Shown piece after piece: positions 56,879 to 64,000 of a stretch of DNA of 64,000 nucleotides (positions within the stretch are counted from its first letter, which is position 1; every line of letters starts with the position of its first letter). The notes under the pieces were generated by a model. It worked only from the letters and a program-made list of their open reading frames with translations. It ran no database searches and was not told the DNA's origin. A program made the translations under genes and the position numbers. The DNA is from an uncultured Alphaproteobacteria bacterium (GTDB lineage Bacteria > Pseudomonadota > Alphaproteobacteria > RF32 > CAG-239), in the NCBI GenBank assembly GCA_944393685.1, contig CALYAW010000006.1:1-64000 (forward strand), in the 5' to 3' direction.

Positions 56879-58035
56879 TAGCGTGGCATTCTCATTCTAA
56901 AACGACGAGCTTCTTCGCCGCTCAATTTCCGTTCAACAATCACTTCCGAATTTTCTTCTACACTTCCGGAAGTAATCTCTGTTTTATCGTCGTCAGACAC
57001 CCCTATTGTCACACTAACACGCACGGGTTCACCAGCTTTCAGCACCCAAATACCACGATCTGTATAGCGTTTGGTATTTCCATATTCATCTTCAATAAAA
57101 AAACGTAATGACTTATTAGGCACCAACAAAACATTTTCTTTTTTAGCAGTAATAATCTCAACATTTGCCGTCATTCCGGGTTTCAGCTTAAAGTCATGAT
57201 TATCAATTTCGATAATAACCTCATAAGTTACGACATTTGAGGTTGTAATCGGATTATTTCTCACCTGAGATACGACACCGTGAAAAATTTCATCAGGAAA
57301 ACTATCTACGCTGAAATCGACATTTTGACCTTCTTTAACCTTTGCAATGTCAGCCTCCACCACGGAAGCCTCAATCTGCATTTTGGTTAAATCTTCGGCA
57401 ACATTAAACAACGTTGGTGTCTGATAACTGGCAGCCACCGTTTGACCGACCTCAACTTCTTTAGAAATCACAATTCCGTCGACAGGAGAAACGATCCTCG
57501 TATAATGCAAATCAACTTCAGCTTGTTTCAAAGCCGCCTCAGCCTGAGAAATCTGAGCTTCTTTCAAAGCCTTTTGAGCAATGGCGTTGTCATAATCACG
57601 TTGAGCACTTTCCAAATCTTTATCGGTAGAATATTTAGATGTATTTAATTTTTTAATTCTATCAAGATGTTTTTTATAATAAACAATATCATTTTTTACA
57701 ACTTCTAACTCCGCCTTAGCAATATTGAGCGCCGCCTTCCGTTGAGCCACGGTTGCCTCAAACAAAGCAGGATCAATCTGAGCCAAAAGTTGTTCTTTTT
57801 TAACCAAGGTATTATAATCCACAAAAATCTCAGAAATTGTACCGGAAACCTGCGTACCGATAGCAATAGTAGAACTCGGATTAATAATTCCCGAAGCCGT
57901 AATTTTTTGAACAATTCCGCCTTTTTCAACCCTAGCCAACACATAGACATCAGGATCGACACCTGGCTTTAGAAAGTACCAAGCAACTACGGACAAAACT
58001 GCCCCGACCAATAAAATCTTTCCCCAATTTTTCAT
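56878..58035 (-). CDS. MacA-type periplasmic adaptor
   Basis: 385 aa HlyD/MacA family membrane-fusion protein. An N-terminal membrane anchor (residues 5-22) is followed by a lipoyl-like domain ([20 protein letters not shown]), a coiled coil of about 70 residues (90-160) and a beta-barrel. The C-terminal half has the MacA-like VPNKSLRF segment. It links the ABC pump to an outer-membrane channel. It is the first gene of the three-gene operon. Confidence 0.93.
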   Translation of the reverse strand: MKNWGKILLVGAVLSVVAWYFLKPGVDPDVYVLARVEKGGIVQKITASGIINPSSTIAIGTQVSGTISEIFVDYNTLVKKEQLLAQIDPALFEATVAQRKAALNIAKAELEVVKNDIVYYKKHLDRIKKLNTSKYSTDKDLESAQRDYDNAIAQKALKEAQISQAEAALKQAEVDLHYTRIVSPVDGIVISKEVEVGQTVAASYQTPTLFNVAEDLTKMQIEASVVEADIAKVKEGQNVDFSVDSFPDEIFHGVVSQVRNNPITTSNVVTYEVIIEIDNHDFKLKPGMTANVEIITAKKENVLLVPNKSLRFFIEDEYGNTKRYTDRGIWVLKAGEPVRVSVTIGVSDDDKTEITSGSVEENSEVIVERKLSGEEARRFRMRMPR

Positions 58036-58193
58036 ATCAGCCTCGCTTTATTCAATATAAAAATACCAATATTTTTTTATGATTTTAAACATTAAAGTTT
58101 AAAATATGGTTGAAACATTAGACAAAATAGTATATATTAAACATCAGCTATGGATATTAAGACATTATTTTACTAACTTAAAAAAATTTTTTT

Positions 58194-58982
58194 ATGACTA
58201 AACCCAAGTTAAGTTACGAGCAGAACATCAGCCTCAAAGGTTGTTCTTTGGAAGAAAAGTTGAATCTACTTCACGAATGGAAGAAGAAAGGTGAAATTGA
58301 CCAGCCGGCATTTGAACATTTTTCCAATCTCTGGATCAAGAAAGAGAGTAAAAAGGTCATCAATGCCAATGCGCCGCTCCGTCGCCGCGTTAATGAAACG
58401 CTGGAAAGAAGCAATTTCCGATGTCGAACGGTTGTCGAAGGAGAAATACAAAATTTCCTCAATAAATTAAGAGGAAAAATCAACGACTACATCGCCAACC
58501 GCCAAGAGGAACCGGTTTTAACCGAGCAAGAACGAAATATGCTCAAAAAATACATCATTGAGCATTTTCGTAGCTACCGATCTCTAATCAACCAGATGTT
58601 AATTCTCGGATTGCGATACCCTGACAAAGAGGTAAATCGCTTTTGTGCAGAATTCGCCCAGATAAATAAAAAAGGTAAATACAATACCGACTATTATTTT
58701 TGGGGCAGCATTTGGGAAGATCCGGATTTCGTTCCGTTGGATGCTATCCGCCTGATGTTGGTCAAAAAAGAAGATGGCCGTCACATTGACAAAACATTTG
58801 AGCCAAGTTTCATTCAAAGCATAATGCCTCTCATTGAAGCTCAGCGAGACAAAGAGGCAGAGCGGTTAAAATTTGCCCAAATGTTGGAAGGCAAAGAACG
58901 TGAAACTCAGGTTAAACGCAAAATGGAGCGCTTAAATGCGTTCAACATCTTGCTCAAAGCCGCCGAGGAATACTGCAAGTAA
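58194..58982 (+). CDS. Hypothetical protein, 262 aa
   Basis: Not recognised. Soluble, basic and mainly helical. It ends in a charged helix (about residues 215-258; EAQRDKEAERLKFAQ) that could be a coiled coil. A centre segment has YYFWGSIWEDPDF, aromatic-rich. There is no signal peptide, membrane segment or catalytic motif. A T-rich run, not a clear Shine-Dalgarno, precedes the ATG. It has its own terminator and lies 140 bases before the RelA/SpoT-like gene on the same strand; any functional link is a guess. Confidence 0.6.
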   Translation: MTKPKLSYEQNISLKGCSLEEKLNLLHEWKKKGEIDQPAFEHFSNLWIKKESKKVINANAPLRRRVNETLERSNFRCRTVVEGEIQNFLNKLRGKINDYIANRQEEPVLTEQERNMLKKYIIEHFRSYRSLINQMLILGLRYPDKEVNRFCAEFAQINKKGKYNTDYYFWGSIWEDPDFVPLDAIRLMLVKKEDGRHIDKTFEPSFIQSIMPLIEAQRDKEAERLKFAQMLEGKERETQVKRKMERLNAFNILLKAAEEYCK

Positions 58983-58997
58983 CACAAATCTAACTTA

Positions 58998-59036
58998 AAG
59001 TCTCCTAAATCTCATGTGATTTTGGAGACTTTTTTA
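58998..59036 (+). terminator. Terminator of the 262-aa gene
   Basis: AAAGTCTCC (58998-59006) pairs with GGAGACTTT around a loop of about 16 bases and is followed by T residues. Confidence 0.75.
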
Positions 59037-59122
59037 TTTTCTATAAAAAAGATGTTGATAATTGAGCATTTTTGTGGCATATTTACAAAATAGACAAAAA
59101 CAGGGAGTTTAGGAAAAGCAAT

Positions 59123-60532
59123 ATGGATATAAATGATATTCAAAACATTGAGGCAAAAGATCTCTACAACATGACATTTGAAGAAATTGATGAAATTCAA
59201 AATGCCTTGAATGCTCATAACCTTGAATATATTGAAAAGGCTTTTCAGATGCACCGCATCAACTGTTCTGAAAGAGATTATCTGCTAGAATTTTTTCATG
59301 ACGGAATGGCAGTTGAACGTGAGGTATATCGCACCTTATATGAAACATTTGGCCAACCCGAAAGAACCTGTTCCTATGATCCAACAACCGGCAAGGTAGC
59401 TACAGATAAGAATGGTCAAAAAATCAATTTTGGCCTAAAAGTTGTTACGCCTTTTGTCAATACACGCCTAGAATATCGCGACAAAAACATTAACCAGATT
59501 TTTGTTATCATGCCAAAAATGAAAAAAGCCAGTCGCGCAATCGAAAAAATTGAATCCGAATATGGTCTTGAATACCGTCAAAAATATAATACGGCCTTAG
59601 ATCGTTTATTTGAAGATGAAGACCGTGATACATTTTGCGAAGCTATTCAAAATATTCCTCAAACAACCAATGATTTGCATGATATTTTACGTTTAACCAT
59701 CACATGCAAATACTTGACAGATGTTCAACGCATCAAGCGAAAATTGGTCGAAAACAAATCTTCATCTTTCTATATTGCCCCTGAAGAAATTCGAGACAGA
59801 TTCTCCAAACCTCTGTCCCAAAATGAAAAAAAATATTATGACATAAAACTGATTATCCATCACAAAATGCCTAACGGAAAAATTTTGGATGTTGAAGCCC
59901 AACTAAAAATAGATACTCTTTATCAGGGAGACATTCTGACACACTCAATTTATGAAGAAATCAGGGAAACCGAAGCCATGTTGAGCAAAAAGAGGGCTCA
60001 GATGGATAGTTCGGAAATTCGTCAACAAGAAGCCAAAATAAAAATTCTGAATAATCGCATCGCACAAATAAACAAGGCTTTTATTCATCAATATAACATG
60101 GTTGTCTTAGACAAAGCGTTTCGTATTGAAAATGATGGTTATAGACCTTTACGAGTTCCTCCCGAGAACACGGATGGAACCTACAACCGCTGCCGCTCAT
60201 TTATCAGTGCGGAATATATGCCTGAATCTTATCAAGTATTCAATGGCAGTGAAGATTTCTCAGCCAACTCAGATCTTAACAAACTTTGCTATCTGCGCCT
60301 GATCGGAAAACTTCCCAACGATTTTGACATGTTTGCAGACACAGCCTCCAAACAAATCAATTATAAATTTTCGCGTTTAAGTTCTGCTGAAATTGAAAGA
60401 TTTAATGGTATAAATGAAGTTGCAATGCGCTACGAATCCGTTGTCAGGAAAAAAATTAATGATCGAGCAAAAGCCGATCACCCGACTGCCTATGTTGGTT
60501 TAATCGCAAAAAAATCCGGAAAATCAAAATAA
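59123..60532 (+). CDS. RelA/SpoT-like nucleotidyltransferase-domain protein, 469 aa
   Basis: The stretch at residues 130-280 follows the RelA/SpoT synthetase plan: a Lys-rich MPKMKKASRAIEKI (130-143), DLHDILRLTI (184-193) where RSH enzymes have D-x-x-G-x-R, YYDIKLII (238-245), VEAQLKI (257-263) where synthetases have E-V-Q, and H274/Y277-E278-E279 in the final helix. The RSH hydrolase HD domain, TGS and ACT domains are absent. A coiled coil follows (285-325), then an unassigned C-terminal part. This suggests a (p)ppGpp- or other pyrophosphate-transferring enzyme or an inactive relative. The ATG at 59123 has AGGAAAA upstream. The active-site substitutions leave activity uncertain. Confidence 0.55.
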   Translation: MDINDIQNIEAKDLYNMTFEEIDEIQNALNAHNLEYIEKAFQMHRINCSERDYLLEFFHDGMAVEREVYRTLYETFGQPERTCSYDPTTGKVATDKNGQKINFGLKVVTPFVNTRLEYRDKNINQIFVIMPKMKKASRAIEKIESEYGLEYRQKYNTALDRLFEDEDRDTFCEAIQNIPQTTNDLHDILRLTITCKYLTDVQRIKRKLVENKSSSFYIAPEEIRDRFSKPLSQNEKKYYDIKLIIHHKMPNGKILDVEAQLKIDTLYQGDILTHSIYEEIRETEAMLSKKRAQMDSSEIRQQEAKIKILNNRIAQINKAFIHQYNMVVLDKAFRIENDGYRPLRVPPENTDGTYNRCRSFISAEYMPESYQVFNGSEDFSANSDLNKLCYLRLIGKLPNDFDMFADTASKQINYKFSRLSSAEIERFNGINEVAMRYESVVRKKINDRAKADHPTAYVGLIAKKSGKSK

Positions 60533-60537
60533 ATCAA

Positions 60538-60561
60538 TACCCCGCTTTAACAAGCGGGGTA
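60538..60561 (-). terminator. Terminator of the atp genes
   Basis: A perfect 10-bp stem (TACCCCGCTT/AAGCGGGGTA) around TAAC. On the minus strand a T-rich run follows. It lies 4 bases after the atpC stop. Confidence 0.75.
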
Positions 60562-60565
60562 TGCT

Positions 60566-61039
60566 CTATTCTCCGGCCATTTCTGAAGAATCATTTATCG
60601 GCTTTGGTTTTTTGAGTACAAATTTTCCTTTTTTTCGCGAAAAGACATTAAGAGTACGCAAATAACGTTTGCGTGTTCCGACCAAATAATTAACAATCAT
60701 GGCATAGAACAAACGCTCGTTTTCATCTTTTGCCACAGCCAGCTTCTCTTTAGCAGAAGCAATACTGATATCATTATAAGCGATAATATCCTGCGTCATA
60801 ACTTTACAATAATTATCCGAGACGTCAGCAACTCCGGAATATATAAAGTAACGTTCCAAAATTTCACCTTTAGCGCTGAGCAACTGTAACAAACCATAAT
60901 CCAATACAAAAACACTTGGCGCTCGGTCAGGTAAAATCTCAACATCTGCGCGTACTGCAGGCAAAATCACACCCTGAGCTTTAGTATTCAAGAAAGTTCT
61001 TGTCGGCAGCTCTATCGTCAGATTAAATTCCGTACTCAT
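60566..61039 (-). CDS. atpC: ATP synthase epsilon subunit (divergent)
   Basis: 157 aa F1 central-stalk subunit, identified mainly by position after atpD and by the N-terminal beta-sandwich pattern (FNLTIELPTRTFLN, LPDRAPSVFVLDYGLL). The C-terminal helical part is longer and more basic (KRYLRTLNVFSRKKGKF) than in E. coli (139 aa). It inhibits and couples F1 rotation. The sequence is clearly divergent, so the call leans on context. Confidence 0.8.
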   Translation of the reverse strand: MSTEFNLTIELPTRTFLNTKAQGVILPAVRADVEILPDRAPSVFVLDYGLLQLLSAKGEILERYFIYSGVADVSDNYCKVMTQDIIAYNDISIASAKEKLAVAKDENERLFYAMIVNYLVGTRKRYLRTLNVFSRKKGKFVLKKPKPINDSSEMAGE

Positions 61040-61095
61040 ACTATTCTTCCCTTCATCCTCTTAAAGCACTCCTAAAAATACAGAGCATTTCAAGT

Positions 61096-62706
<1,611 letters not shown>

Positions 62707-62747
62707 TTAATTCTCCTCTTTCTTTATCCGAATAAGCCGGCATAAAA

Positions 62748-63656
62748 TTATAATGCTTCCGCCCCGGAAATAATTTCAATCAACTCAGTTGTAATTGCAT
62801 TCTGCCGCAAACGATTATATTTAAGCGTCAATTTTGATATCATATCTTTGGCATTTCGAGTTGCATTATCCATAGAAGTCATTCGAGCTCCATGCTCTGA
62901 AGCCTGAGAGTTTAACAAAGCTTGAAACAAAACAGATGTTAAAGACATCAACAAGACATCTATCAAAATTTTATCTTTGGGTGCGTCATAATCATAAAAC
63001 GCCTCATTAGATTTAAGATTAAATTTCTCATCATCTGTATCAATCTCAAAAGGAATAAACTGCTGACACTTAACCTCGCGACTGACGGCAGAAGCAAAAT
63101 GAGTATAAATTATCTCACAAACATCAAACTGCCCTTCTGTATAAGCAGCCAACAAGGGCTCAGCGATTCCTTGTAACTCCTGATAATCGGCTCCTTTAGA
63201 GGCAACTCCGGATAATACTTTTATTTCCAAGTTTTCAAAACGCCGTCGCAAACTATCACCCACTTTTTTGCCGATAGCCAAAACCGTAACAGTTTTTCCA
63301 GCTTTTTGTAATTCCCGAATTCTTTTAACAGCCTCTCGCAAAACATATGCATTATAACTTCCGCACAAACCACGATCTGATGAAAAAACCACTATACGAT
63401 AAACATCGTCTTTTTCTACAGGTAATACCATACGCGGAAAGAAATACTCAACCTGCCCTGTTGCTTGCTCTTGTTTCATGTCTTTAAGCAATCGGCCAAT
63501 AACTTTAAGCAGATTTTCATTATATGTTTGTGATTTAACAAGCACATCCTGAGCCCGACGCAGCCGAGCAGCTGCCACCATTTTCATAGCAGATGTAATC
63601 TTCTGCGTCGATTTAATACTGCCGATTCTCGTACGTAACTCTTTTAAGCTTGCCAT
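62748..63656 (-). CDS. atpG: ATP synthase gamma subunit
   Basis: 302 aa central-shaft subunit. The N-terminal helix SLKELRTRIGSIKSTQKITSAMKMVAAARLRR (residues 3-34, split by motif) and the C-terminal helix with RMTSMDNATRNAKDMI near 260 form the rotor coiled coil. The family region SDRGLCGSYN is present. Between atpA (4 bases upstream) and atpD. Confidence 0.96.
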   Translation of the reverse strand: MASLKELRTRIGSIKSTQKITSAMKMVAAARLRRAQDVLVKSQTYNENLLKVIGRLLKDMKQEQATGQVEYFFPRMVLPVEKDDVYRIVVFSSDRGLCGSYNAYVLREAVKRIRELQKAGKTVTVLAIGKKVGDSLRRRFENLEIKVLSGVASKGADYQELQGIAEPLLAAYTEGQFDVCEIIYTHFASAVSREVKCQQFIPFEIDTDDEKFNLKSNEAFYDYDAPKDKILIDVLLMSLTSVLFQALLNSQASEHGARMTSMDNATRNAKDMISKLTLKYNRLRQNAITTELIEIISGAEAL

Positions 63657-63660
63657 ATTA

Positions 63661-64000
63661 TTACGCCACCTTTTCTAAGGTTTCGCTGTAACGTTGCGAA
63701 AAAGATTTATAGAACTCTGCCAATTTCCCTTCCAATTCGTCAGAAATAACCTTATTAGTTTCAATTTCTGTCAACAATTCCGGATAATTAGCTCTTATAT
63801 CCTGTAATGCTTTTTCTTCAAAATCCCGCACTTTATCAATCGGCAAAGTATCCAAATAACCTCTAACACCGGCATAAATGGCAACAACTTCTTCAGCCAC
63901 ACTCATTGGATGGTATTGCGGTTGTTTGAGCATTTCTGTCAAACGGGCACCTCGTGCAAGCAAGTTTTTGGTAGCTTGATCAAGATCTGAAGCAAACTGA
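63661..64000 (-). CDS. atpA: ATP synthase alpha subunit, C-terminal part
   Basis: The last 112 codons of atpA; the gene continues past the right edge. The visible sequence includes DQATKNLLARGARLTEMLKQ and PMSVAEEVVAIYAGVRGYLD, both diagnostic of the alpha-subunit C-terminal helical domain. The stop is 4 bases before atpG. The rest of the operon (atpH side) lies outside the window. Confidence 0.95.
   Translation of the reverse strand, partial: QFASDLDQATKNLLARGARLTEMLKQPQYHPMSVAEEVVAIYAGVRGYLDTLPIDKVRDFEEKALQDIRANYPELLTEIETNKVISDELEGKLAEFYKSFSQRYSETLEKVA

Overview
The window is 64 kb of an AT-rich (by eye about 40% GC) Gram-negative chromosome, almost certainly from an alphaproteobacterium. 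The evidence is gene order: yqeY-dnaG-rpoD; glyA/nrdR/nusB; DUF177-rpmF-plsX-fabH-ihfA-merR; ssb, gyrA and uvrA close together; and atpA-atpG-atpD-atpC. The AT richness, 6-phosphofructokinase, arginine decarboxylase/antiporter pair, MIF homologue and several efflux pumps suggest a host- or gut-associated, at least partly fermentative lineage. I cannot name the species. No rRNA, CRISPR array, prophage or intact transposon is visible.

Layout. 0-9.4 kb: a CAU tRNA, two hypothetical genes, an inositol-monophosphatase-family gene, then rpoD, dnaG and yqeY, and a DUF3015-DUF4105 envelope pair, mostly on the minus strand. 9.4-17 kb: greA with a terminator-like leader, a small CxC-rich protein with trxB, then (minus) fmt, def, nusB, nrdR, murF, glyA and rpiB. 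17-25.5 kb: tRNA-Cys and tRNA-Asn, an OpgB-like transferase, MIF, Nudix and PAP2-like genes, gyrA, ssb and an orphan periplasmic binding protein. 25.5-34.5 kb: uvrA, a large helical unknown, and a lipid module (fadL, tetR, aas) with two palindromes suitable for the TetR protein. 34.5-39 kb: bamE and the conserved DUF177-rpmF-plsX-fabH-ihfA-merR cluster, then tRNA-Pro.

39-46.4 kb: a bioG-like gene, a ygiW-qseB-qseC operon with a textbook QseB/PmrA box at its promoter, a PreT-like flavoprotein, a deoxyinosine glycosylase, a hairpin array resembling an IS200/IS605 remnant, rpsU and pfkA. 46.4-58 kb: an RND efflux pump, an arginine decarboxylase plus antiporter like chlamydial AaxB/AaxC, a DUF218-like protein and a MacAB-type exporter with separate ATPase and permease. 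58-60.5 kb: two orphan genes, one with a divergent RelA/SpoT-like core. 60.5-64 kb: the ATP synthase genes atpC, atpD, atpG and the 3' part of atpA.

The most interesting items are: a terminator hairpin that overlaps the ribosome-binding site and first codons of the DUF4105 gene; the greA leader attenuator; the CxC-rich protein beside trxB; Phe at the Ser83 position of GyrA; the aaxBC-like pair; the direct-repeat box upstream of ygiW-qseBC; the 44.5-kb hairpin array; and the RelA/SpoT-like protein at 59.1-60.5 kb.
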